From the NCBI RefSeq assembly GCF_963576615.1, contig NC_088708.1:67538672-67602671 (forward strand): 64,000 nt of DNA, read 5' to 3'. Made by a program: the position numbers and the translations under genes. The notes below the pieces were generated by a model. That model did not search any database. It was not told the DNA's origin and saw nothing but the letters and a program-made list of their open reading frames with translations. Positions 55,251 to 64,000 of this stretch are shown here, one piece after another; within the stretch, counting starts at the first letter, position 1; the number at the start of each line of letters is the position of its first letter. This stretch comes from Watersipora subatra. Lineage: Eukaryota > Bryozoa > Gymnolaemata > Cheilostomatida > Watersiporidae.

Positions 55251-58200
55251 ATGTTATTGTACGAGTGTGCTCAATGTTTAAGATTTGTTCCGACCGGACT
55301 ACATCCAAGATTAGCCCCACTTAAAGAAAAGACACCTCACAAGCAAAAATCAAAAGTATCTGCTTGTGAGGGCACTTGTCAAGCTAAACAGTGTCAGGCT
55401 GTCAGCCTCTGGAAGGTAGGCGTAACTACTGTATACCATGCGTATAACTGTGATGACTGTCTTACTTCTGTTGCTAAATATTAGATGTTTCACTGTTGCA
55501 TGACTGGCTAAGTGGTTTTTTGTAGCCCAAGGGCTACGTTAAAAATGCGGTATTGGGCAGTGATCAGATAAAGCTGAAACAAACCCAGCAAAAGATTGAT
55601 GATAATAGAGGTCCTGGCTATTATAATTTACCTGCCTTAACTGAACCCAAGTCATGTAAGTTACTTCTCTAAGATTAGTCATCTGCATAAAAACATTGAT
55701 AACAATATCGCATAAAGATATTAGTAGCAGATAAATCTAAATACTGCAGTGCTCAGTTAAAATGCATATAAACATAGAGAAAAATTTTATACAGTATGTA
55801 CTTGCTAGCGTGTTGTACTTGAATATACCTTGAATGACTTATTTACAAAAATGATATTAATGGTATCAATAAGAATAGCACATTAATAATATAGAAAATG
55901 ATACATTCTAATATTTAAATGTTTTGTGCATTTTGAGAAGAGATTCATTTTTAACTTTTAGTTACAATCATGACGAAAAAATCTAAATGTGTTCACTAGT
56001 TTTCTAGTTACAATAATAAAGAACAAACCTAAATACATCTACTAACCTGACAGTTACAATCATAAAGAACAACTCTAAACACATCTACTAACCTGATAGT
56101 TACAACCATAAAGAACAACTCTAAATACATCTACTAACCTGATAGTTACAATCATAAAGAACAACTCTAAATACATCTACTAACCTAATAGTTACAATCA
56201 TAACAAAAAAACCCTGTATGAGTCTACTAGGACTTCACCAGAGCTAACTACAGCTATTTGCAACTGCGAATGGAAGCCTCTGAAATCGTTCACTGCTATA
56301 TTTTAACTTAGCTGCTACAAAACCTACATCAAAAGGTGAAGTAATACGAGGCCATTTACACAGAAGTCTGGTGAAGAGAGTAGTTGTGACCCCAGGTCCG
56401 GGCACTTACCAACCAGAAATGCAGCTTTGTCAGCCACGAGATGGTCCGCCAATATTTGAAAGCTGTAAGTGTAGCACTTGAATATGTGTAGCACTTGAAG
56501 CTGAGTTTATCAAAAGAGTATAAAACTAACTACAGTTAGAGTTTACTGAATATAGTAACGAGTTAAAACAGAGGTCAAAGGTCATATTTTGTTTAGCTCA
56601 TTGAGCACTTTCTCTTCCACAGCAAATGGCAACTTTACTAAGCTTATCTTATAGTCACTTGCTAGGAAATAAGGTATAAAAGTGATTTACTATGGTTTCA
56701 GACTTTCAAACGGAATTTTTTAAATTGTTAATGAATCTTTTAAAACGGCATCTTTGAATTGATACCGTTCACAATTTTAAATGAATTTGTACAACAACCA
56801 CTTTAAAATAAAACTGTTATTAATTATAGCTTTAGGACATCAACAGAAGTACACAACTCTAGGAAGTGGTTTGCCACCTGGACTTCATAACACTGAGCAA
56901 GGAACAATAGGAGACCTGGTGCAAAAGCAGGTCGGAACAAAAGGACCATTTTATACCTGTTCTGAAAGTAGATTTTCTAACACCTGCAACAAAGGATGCA
57001 TGGAAAATACCAAAACTCCACATCTTGGACCTGGTAGGTTAATTTTTGCAATGACTCTCAACTATCGGGTATGCCCACCCAATTTCATCACCAGGCCAAC
57101 CACATCTTCTTTAGAGTTTTAGAGCAGTGCAAGAGAAATAAAATTTACTGGCTATCCCCCTGGGCAAATGCTTTTGTGTACAAGTGTAGGATATTAGCAA
57201 GTTTACGAGCTCCAAACTGCTCAAACTGGATCAGTTTACTGCTAAAATAAAAGTTTTAAATGCAGAGTTATCAGCCCCTAGAGTTATCAGCCCCTAACAC
57301 TGGAGTACGTGTATTAATAATGCTGTATTTGGATGTGCTATGGCAGCGATCAGACAGTTTGCATATTTTGTAATATAGGCACTTACGATCCAAAGCATCA
57401 CTATAAAGAAGAAAGGGAGGATTTTCGAAGAAGAGACAGAGAAAATGGCATCATGATAAGAAACTGGGGATTTGCACGTCAGTCGACATCCTTGAACCTA
57501 GCCAAAAGTAAGTGGGCAATTAAGAGAATTAATAAAAGGCCTTAACCTTCTGCTGGATTGTTTATAAATTGCATCACAAGGAAAATATGTTACATATTAT
57601 GTTTTTGAGATAAATAAAGTCGGGCGTTTGCAGCACAGAATTTATGTTTTTTGCCACACCAACTACAGAATGATGTGATTATATTGCAGATTCTAAATCA
57701 AATTATGATCAAACTACTCAACAACAAAATCAGAAGGGTCCTTTCACAGCAAGTGTCAAGCAAAGCGGACTAACACAAAAGGTCGGTTTATATTGGCTTA
57801 TAAATGCCAAGTTAGTACAACTAGCACTAAATGTTACACAGACATCATTGCTTCACTAATAGCATATTGTTTCAGTTAAATACTAAAATATAAACACATA
57901 ATATAAAACTGTGTACTGTATCATCTTACATGAGTACCATACATTCTGGTGTAGATTTGCTGGGCAAGTACACGACGCTAAATCAGCAGACAATTGATCA
58001 CAGTATGTCAGTCAATAGGTTCGTAGCGCGTGTGTTATGAGTGTGTGGAGCTCATGCTTGTAAAACACGTCCATAACATGTGTCTAGAGCAAATGTCTAT
58101 AGCATATTCCTGTAACGGATGACTTTGGTCCATGTCTGCAGCATATGGTCACATCTCAATTATAATACATGCTTTTGGAAAACCTGCAACACACTCTTAA

Positions 58201-60336
58201 GGTCTGGCCACATGTAACGAATTATTCGTTCAATCTGACCAAATTAACGAATTTCACAGAATTCACAGATTTATTCAGCCGAATATCACAGAATCGTCTG
58301 AGCTGTGCATGCACACCGAATTCGTCAACGAAACGCTTTTAATTGGCTTACCAATTTTTTAGCGAGCACGATTCTAGTAGCGTTGACAAGTGGTATAGTC
58401 CAAGACAAGTACGACGACACACAATAAAAGTATCACCGCGATATGACTTGATACATACAATGCAACTGCCTATATGCGCTAGAGATAGCGACTGTTTTTG
58501 CGACGGAGCTTTTGCTGCATAAAAGAAAATTACTATTATTTAAAAAGAAACAATTTATAGCTTCTAAAACATCTAAAAGAAAATACTGGATTCACGATGA
58601 GAAGTTCCTGTCATGGTGAACCAACGAGAGAACAAACAATAGCGCATATAGGCAGTTGCATCGTATGTATCAAGTCATATCGCGGCGATACTTTTATTGT
58701 GTGTCGTCGTACGTCTTGGAATATACCACTTATCAAAGCTACTATAATCGTGCTCGCTAAAAAAATTGGTAAGCCAATTAAAAACGTTTCGTTGACGAAT
58801 TCGGTGTGCATGCAGGGCTCAGACGATTCTGTGATATTCGGCCGAATAAATATGTGAACTCTGTGAAATTCGTTAATTCGGTCAGATTGAACGAATAATT
58901 CGTTACGTGTGGCCGGACCTTTATAGCATATATGAAACCATTAATCATGCTTGCAGCAAACTAAACAAGTGTGTGTGTATGTATAAGCTATGAGTATTTC
59001 TGATATCACATTTTAACCAAGGATATGAATCTAAGCGGTATATGAATAGCTTATGCTTTTATTTTATTTTAAGCAGTATATGAATAGCTTATGCTTTTAT
59101 TTTATTTAATTTTAAGCGGTATATGAATAGCTTATGCTTTTATTTTATTTAATTTTAAGCGGTATATGAATAGCTTATGCTTTTATTTTATTTAATTTTA
59201 AGCGGTATATGAATAGCTTATGCTTTTATTTTATTTTAAGCGGTATATGAATAGCTTATGCTTTTGAAAAAGATAAAATTAGAAGCGAAGGCACATTGTA
59301 GTTGGCCCAGAGCCCAAACTAACACAAAGTTAAAAAAATGTGAAAGGATTCGAGGGCAAAATGATCAAAGCCACTTAATGTGCAATCTTGACTCATGTAA
59401 TGGTTAGCTTTTATAATCATGCACGCTCACAGATGCTATGAGAGTGTGTTGCAGGTGTTCTAACAGCATGTATTATAGACGGGATATGAGCATATCCTAC
59501 AGACATGGGCCAAAATCATTCATTAAAGGAACAATATTTAACAGCATGGGCTACATACACTCATAACACAAGTGCTACAACATTTTGGCAGACATGCTAC
59601 AACACATACTCTGATGAATTGTCTTCTAACTGAGTGGCATGTACTACCTAATGAATATATTGCAGTCAATGGCACTTGGAGTGAAATGGACTGACAAACT
59701 CGGATTTCTAAGCAGCAGCAAATTAAGAGACAAAATAATAGCAGAAACTTGGCCAATGAACAACTACATGACAGGACCTGGAAGGTATGTATCTCTATAC
59801 ATGACAGGACCTGGAAGGGATGTATTTCTATTCATGACAGGACCTGGAAGGTATGTGTCTCTATACATGACAAGATTTGGAAAGTATGTATCTCTATACA
59901 CGACCTAGAAGGTATGTATCTCTATACATGACAGGACCTGAAATGTATGTATCTCTATATGAGACAGGACCTGGAAGGTATGTATTTCTATTCATGACAG
60001 GACCATGAAAGTTCAAATTGCAGTACAAACCAAGATGATCATGCATGGCTTTCTTGTAGGTATTTCACAGACCGCTATGATCGTTTTATGAAGAATGAAG
60101 TGGGACATAAAGCAGTGTTCAAATCTAAAAACCCTCAACGAATGGAGTTTGGTAACAAAAACACTTTACAATTGGCACAAGAACGGAACAAAGCTAACTT
60201 CAAAAGAAGGAAGGCGAGGTTAGATAAAGCGATAGCAGCTGAAATAACATCCCATAAAAGGCGAAGAATGGCAACCATAGAAACCGATTCAACCTTTTCT
60301 TTTTTCAGCGAACGACAAAAGATAGGATCATTGTAG
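55251..60336 (+). CDS. Sperm-tail PG-rich (SHIPPO) repeat protein
   Basis: Family members associate with microtubules of sperm flagella and cilia. Exons: 55251-55415, 55526-55655, 56312-56464, 56830-57033, 57379-57507, 57690-57781, 59666-59784, 60060-60336; every phase agrees, about 422 aa. PG repeats: RGPGYYNLP, TPGPGTYQPEM, HLGPGTYDPKHH (across an exon junction) and MTGPGRYFTDRYD (also across a junction). The N-terminus has CxxC pairs (YECAQCLRF); the C-terminus is strongly basic (NFKRRKARLDK, SHKRRRM). Several repeats are split by introns in the same place, GP-G|xY, suggesting growth by exon duplication. The ATG at 55251 is the first in frame; an upstream GTG at 55242 is not used. AATAAA lies at 60412. 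It resembles STPG/LEXM-type proteins, but I cannot name the orthologue. Confidence 0.85.
55960..56215 (+). repeat. 46-bp minisatellite, about 5 copies
   Basis: Unit GTTACAATCATAAAGAACAA then CTCTAAATACATCTACTAACCTGATA. In the second intron of the SHIPPO gene; the first copy is the most diverged. Confidence 0.93.
58200..58920. mobile_element. PIF/Harbinger-derived foldback element
   Basis: 721 bp flanked by TTA on both sides (58197-58199, 58921-58923). The ends read AGGTCTGGCCACATGTAACG and (other end) AGGTCCGGCCACACGTAACG, and the arms stay complementary for about 290 bp. The central 150 bp, on the plus strand, encode ATVFATELLLHKRKLLLF... then TSKRKYWIHDEKFLSW and a stop, which resembles the RRxxWVHP step at the N-terminus of Harbinger transposases. 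So it is a deletion product whose second arm runs over captured sequence. It lies in the intron before exon 7 of the SHIPPO gene. The open frames at 58597-58857 (+) and 58611-58811 (-) lie largely in the right arm. Confidence 0.85.
59033..59265 (+). repeat. 38/43-bp minisatellite, 6 copies
   Basis: Unit AAGCGGTATATGAATAGCTT then ATGCTTTTATTTTATT, with or without an extra TTAAT. In the same intron as the Harbinger element. Confidence 0.93.
59766..60007 (+). repeat. 33-bp minisatellite spanning an exon's 3' end and donor site
   Basis: Unit ATGACAGGACCTGGAAG|GTATGTATCTCTATAC (bar marks the splice site of the first copy), about 7 diverged copies. The first half of copy 1 is the end of SHIPPO exon 7. 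As 33 is a multiple of 3 the frame stays open through four units (MTGPGRYVSLY repeated) to a stop at 59906-59908. Donor-like GTATGT occurs in frame at 59785, 59851 and 59884; copy 2 has lost it (GGATGT). Confidence 0.93.
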
Positions 60337-61091
60337 ATGTAATTAGAATAACTGACCAGACCAAAACAACACTAGTCATAATATAATACCCTCCATTCTT
60401 TTCTTTTTTTAAATAAAATACATTTTTATTTGACCAATAGCTCCCCCTGTTACATAAATCCAACCAATCCTTAAAAGCGCCAGTAATCAATTCAAGAACG
60501 CTATATAGATATCGCTTCCAAATTTATTTGGACATGATCGAATCATATAAATTTGCTGGAAGAAATAAACATAACTTCATTACAATACTTGAATACCATC
60601 AATTTTTTACAAATACAAAATTACAAAACACTATCATCACAACATTTCATGGACCCCACTGCCAAGCCTATCCAATACAGCTATTAAAAAACAGCTGGTT
60701 GAGGAAATTTTGTAGAAATTGCTACATAGTGACAAATAAGGATTTTCTAAAGTTGCGCTCATCATGATCTTAGACAACAGCACATAACATAGTAAGCTCG
60801 ATGGGCTACATAAATACTCAGCAGTTAACTGTAAAACTTGAAATAGACTGTCATCCTAGTGGTAAGTATTATTACTAATTTGTTCTCAGCTGGTAATCAC
60901 CATTCTGTGTTATATATCGGACCCAAGGCAACGCCTGATAACCGCTTTTCTCAATGATCTTCAAGTAACGGACCTACAATAAGTGAGTATGAACAATTAC
61001 ATCACTGTGGAGAATAAGTAATAAGTTGGGTTATTTGAAAGATAACATCTGAAGATAAGAACAAACTTGTGAGTTAGAAAATGCTAAATCT
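60337..61091. other. 3' flank of the SHIPPO gene
   Basis: Contains the poly(A) signal at 60412 and AT-rich sequence; no further gene recognised. Confidence 0.6.
60412..60417 (+). terminator. Poly(A) signal of the SHIPPO gene
   Basis: AATAAA, 76 bp after the stop codon. Confidence 0.65.
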
Positions 61092-61590
61092 GCTTCTCAT
61101 TCACCTCCTAGGTTCTCATTCACCTCCTAGGTTCTCATTCACCTATTAAGTACTCATTCACCTCCTAGGTTCTCATTCACCTATTAAGTACTCATTCACC
61201 TCCTAGGTTCTCAGTCACCTCCTAGGGTTCTCATTCACCTCTAAGGTTTTCATTCACCCATTAAGTACTCATTCACCTCCTAGGTTCTCAGTCACCTAGG
61301 GTTCTCATTCACCTCTAAGGTTTTCATTCACCTCCTAGGTTCTCATTGACCTGCTAGGTTCTCATTGACCTCCTAGGTACTCATTCACCTCCTAGGTACT
61401 CATTCACCTCCTAAGTTTGCATTCACCTCCTAGGTGCTCATTCACCTCCTAGGTTCTCATTCACCTCCTAGGTGCTCATTCACCTCCTAGGTTCTCCTTC
61501 ACCTCCTAGGTTCTCCTTCACCTCCTAGGTTCTCATTCACCTCCTAGGTTCTCATTCACCTAGGTTCTCATTCACCTAAGTACTCATAAT
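61092..61590 (+). repeat. 19-bp minisatellite, about 26 copies
   Basis: Unit TTCACCTCCTAGGTTCTCA, containing the palindrome CCTAGG. Variants include ATTAAGTACTCA, CTAAGGTTTTCA and a short CACCTAGGTTCTCA. Lies between the SHIPPO gene and the piggyBac remnant. Confidence 0.95.
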
Positions 61591-61801
61591 GACCTTGTGC
61601 ACCTTTGAATGTATAAGCCCTGTTTTTCCTCTTCTAAAACGATAATAAGTGGGGTTGTCAAAAAACTAAAATCAAATGGGTAACCTCGAGATACATTTTA
61701 TGGGGGGAGGTAAAACAAAAAGTAGCAATGTGGTCGATTTCAAATTCTGAATTTCATAAATACCATGGTCACGCGAGGAAGTGATCGTAGAAAAATCTTA
61801 A

Positions 61802-63073
61802 CCCTGTATAACCCCTCGTAGCGTATATGCTACATGTACATTGACTGGTCATAATTCCTATAATTCAGAAAAAATCATAGTTTTTAAAGTCATGACCGAT
61901 ACCCAATGTTGGGTATACGCTACATGAAATGGCAGATTTGCTATCGTGTGACTAGTTTGGTCATGTGACTTCCATTTCCTGTAATGGCTGCCCCAAAAAT
62001 GTTCAACTAGTATCTTGGTTATTTCCCTGTTCTTATTTCTACATAGGAGAAGGTAAATTTGCTTGGACATTTACTTGTTTTAGGGGAAAGAATATATTTC
62101 TGATTCATTTTGATGTGTTGGGAAGTGGGTAATATCCAAGCTTGGTGATTTTTTAGGCATCAATTGAGGTGTGTAGCATATATGCTACACTGGGCACTGT
62201 TTATACTTTTCATTGGTTATTGTGTTTTTTTGAATAATTAGTTTATGTAATTGTTAGTTATTGGCATTACTAATTGGCCTAGTATTAATTGCTGCTAATT
62301 ATGACCTTCAGCAGTAATACTGGTGGCCTTATTGACATTTTCAAACTACAATGTAGGCCTACCTTACTATGGCCCTACCAACTATACCAGGCCTACCAAC
62401 CAACAGGATACCATAATTGTAATAATATACCTATCATTTTCTACTACTGTACCTGTAGTGGTGCGGTTTATCATAGTATTTCTCATAGGCTACACATACT
62501 GCTTGTAGCTTGAGCTGATGCAATGATTGTAGAGCCTATTGTTGGGTTCAAGTTTTTCATTCATGTTATACAGAACAACTATGGCTAGTAGTAGTAGTCG
62601 ACGCAACCAAGGGCGAAGACATTTGTCAGTTTTCAAAACAACAATTTGTGTAAAATGCTATGTTCGGCTTTGCTTCACGGAGGGCCGTAACTGTTTCACC
62701 GAGTATCACATATAGTGATGACTTTATTTAGATTGTGCACGCAAAATATAGCTCATTATCTTTCAATGCTTAGTCATGGATACTACTTACTAATTTTTTT
62801 GTGTAATTATGGTGTAAATCTTGTTGTATAAATAATAAATTATTTTTAAAATTGTTGTGAATGTCTGTTGGAAAAAATTGTTTTGCATGCAGTGTTATAT
62901 GTCTAATGTCATTTCCTGCCCAATGTTGCGTACGCGCAACATGTTGAAACTACCCTAAAAAATCATATTTTTAAATAAAATTCTATGGAATTGTGTTCTA
63001 GCTGTTCCTCTTGCACAGGAAACTGTTGGAGGTAGTTTTCTTATCATCTGTTCTATGGTTGGGTTTTACAGGG
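61802..63073 (+). mobile_element. piggyBac transposon remnant
   Basis: 1272 bp between two TTAA sites (61798-61801, 63074-63077), the piggyBac target. Ends are CCCTGTATAACCCC and (other end) CCCTGTAAAACCCA. Subterminal palindromes GTAGCGTATATGCTAC (61818), GTAGCATATATGCTAC (62173) and GTTGCGTACGCGCAAC (62925) are present. The plus-strand frame at 62581 reads MASSSSRRNQGRRHLSVF then CVKCYVRLCFTEGRNCF and TEYHI, like the cysteine-rich C-terminal finger of piggyBac transposases (CxxC...LC...CFxxYH). The catalytic core is deleted, so it is non-autonomous. Confidence 0.88.
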
Positions 63074-64000
63074 TTAAAAGTTGACTTGCAACAAAATTCA
63101 CATTACAGTTATTTGGTATGAAAAGATTCCCGATGTCTTACTCTGCTGTGTTGTAGGTGCAAAATATTTGGAAATGTGATTATAAGCTCTTAAAAGCTCA
63201 GAAGCGAACAGTTTATCGCCCCATCACCAAACTGTTGTAGATTAGAATCTTGTTCCAAACCGGCTCAAATGGGACGTAGATGAACGAGATGGCTACATGA
63301 TGTTTACACATTCATACAACCTCATTCGTCGAAATATTTTCACAAATATACTTCATGCATTCAATAAAACCATGTCTATTGTCCTTGAGGCTTATGCGTC
63401 TATTTCCTCATCATTGTAATGCTGTCACTTTCAGCACTGATATCTTATAACCTACCGTGAAAATTCGTTTAATTTTTTAATCTTAGCTCGAAGGAGTACA
63501 TATCATTCTCTGATAAACATGACGAACCTGTTGGTCACATGTGATAATCGAAAAATGCTGCAGAAATTCTTTGCGCTGTTTGGCAGGAAGTATGGGTCAC
63601 ATGATCAGATTACGACTAGACGATGAGACCAAGCCGAAACAAAACTGTAAATGAGACAGCATCTATAATTGATATGGGCTCTTCGGTAAAACCCGAAGTG
63701 TTTGTCATAAACTAGTGCTATGAGAAGTTTTATATTGAGCCTTTTATTGGCCTTTCCATTTACATGAGAACATCACGTGTCAAAACAATAACCAAATGGA
63801 TTGACTACGTCAGAGAAATAAACTGATTCCAATCTACGGCGGTTTCGTGATGGCGGCGATTAACTGTTCGTTTTGATCTTTTAAGAGCTTGTAATCACAT
63901 TTCCACATATTTTGCACCTACAACACAGCAGAATAAGACATTCTGAATCTTTTGATACTAAATAACTGTAATGTGAATTTTGTTGCATGTCAACTTTCAA
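63074..64000. mobile_element. Long inverted-repeat element, copy 2 (cut by window edge)
   Basis: The left end TTAAAAGTTGACTTGCAACA and the right end, read from the other strand, TTGAAAGTTGACATGCAACA begin arms that stay complementary for about 190 bp (to near 63260 and 63810). The left arm continues to match 7087-7530 to about 63500. The interior includes CACGTG-type words and no coding signal. The right terminus reaches the last bases of the window, so target duplications cannot be read. It abuts the piggyBac remnant, sharing the TTAA. Confidence 0.75.

Noticed and set aside
58597-58857. 86-codon plus frame and 66-codon minus frame
   Set aside because: Both fall largely in the inverted arm of the Harbinger foldback element, so they mirror arm sequence and are not a gene.

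Overview
The window is nuclear DNA from a multicellular animal. It is AT-rich. Host genes are split by GT-AG introns of 0.2 to 5.5 kb, polyadenylation signals follow most of them, and the space between is filled with DNA transposons, tRNA-like SINEs, LINE fragments and minisatellites. The proteins (UBC12, DNMT2, TM2D1, RPB5, cofactor-type phosphoglycerate mutase, a sperm-tail PG-rich protein) are conserved across bilaterians. Gene structure and repeat load suit an aquatic invertebrate, possibly a spiralian. That placement is inference; the species cannot be read from the sequence.

Layout: (1) 1-2658, minus strand, first two exons of RPB5 (POLR2E), running off the left edge, with a solo LTR in intron 1. 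(2) 6227-13029, plus, complete six-exon TM2D1 homologue with a 1.86-kb, 34-bp minisatellite in intron 3. (3) 15979-17988, minus, two-exon carbohydrate sulfotransferase. (4) 18761-28233, minus, complete five-exon NEDD8-conjugating enzyme UBC12 (183 aa) with a 45-bp minisatellite and several transposons in its introns. (5) 29755-30790, 5'-truncated LINE with a restriction-like endonuclease domain. (6) 34079-36916, minus, complete seven-exon DNMT2/TRDMT1 tRNA methyltransferase. (7) 38-44 kb, a transposon-rich block with a hAT MITE, a head-to-head repeat pair, a 1.79-kb TA-target element carrying spliced mini-genes, and two LINE fragments. (8) 47076-50095, plus, complete five-exon phosphoglycerate mutase. 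(9) 50451-52944, decayed hAT transposon ending 78 bp before the next start codon. (10) 53023-55200, plus, an unrecognised 119-aa four-exon gene, followed after only 50 bp by (11) 55251-60336, plus, an eight-exon sperm-tail PG-rich (SHIPPO) protein gene of about 422 aa. (12) 61-64 kb, a 19-bp minisatellite, a piggyBac remnant with TTAA target sites, and a long inverted-repeat element cut by the window end.

The host genes are unrelated housekeeping or cilium/sperm genes and form no common pathway. The most interesting structures are: a 33-bp minisatellite grown from the 3' end of a SHIPPO exon, which repeats the 5' splice site and keeps the GPGRY reading frame; the TA-target element with a duplicated promoter and start region and a related unfilled copy of its target nearby; the tight 119-aa/SHIPPO gene pair with no poly(A) signal between; and a recurring class of near-perfect hairpins with loops of 3 to 5 bases.
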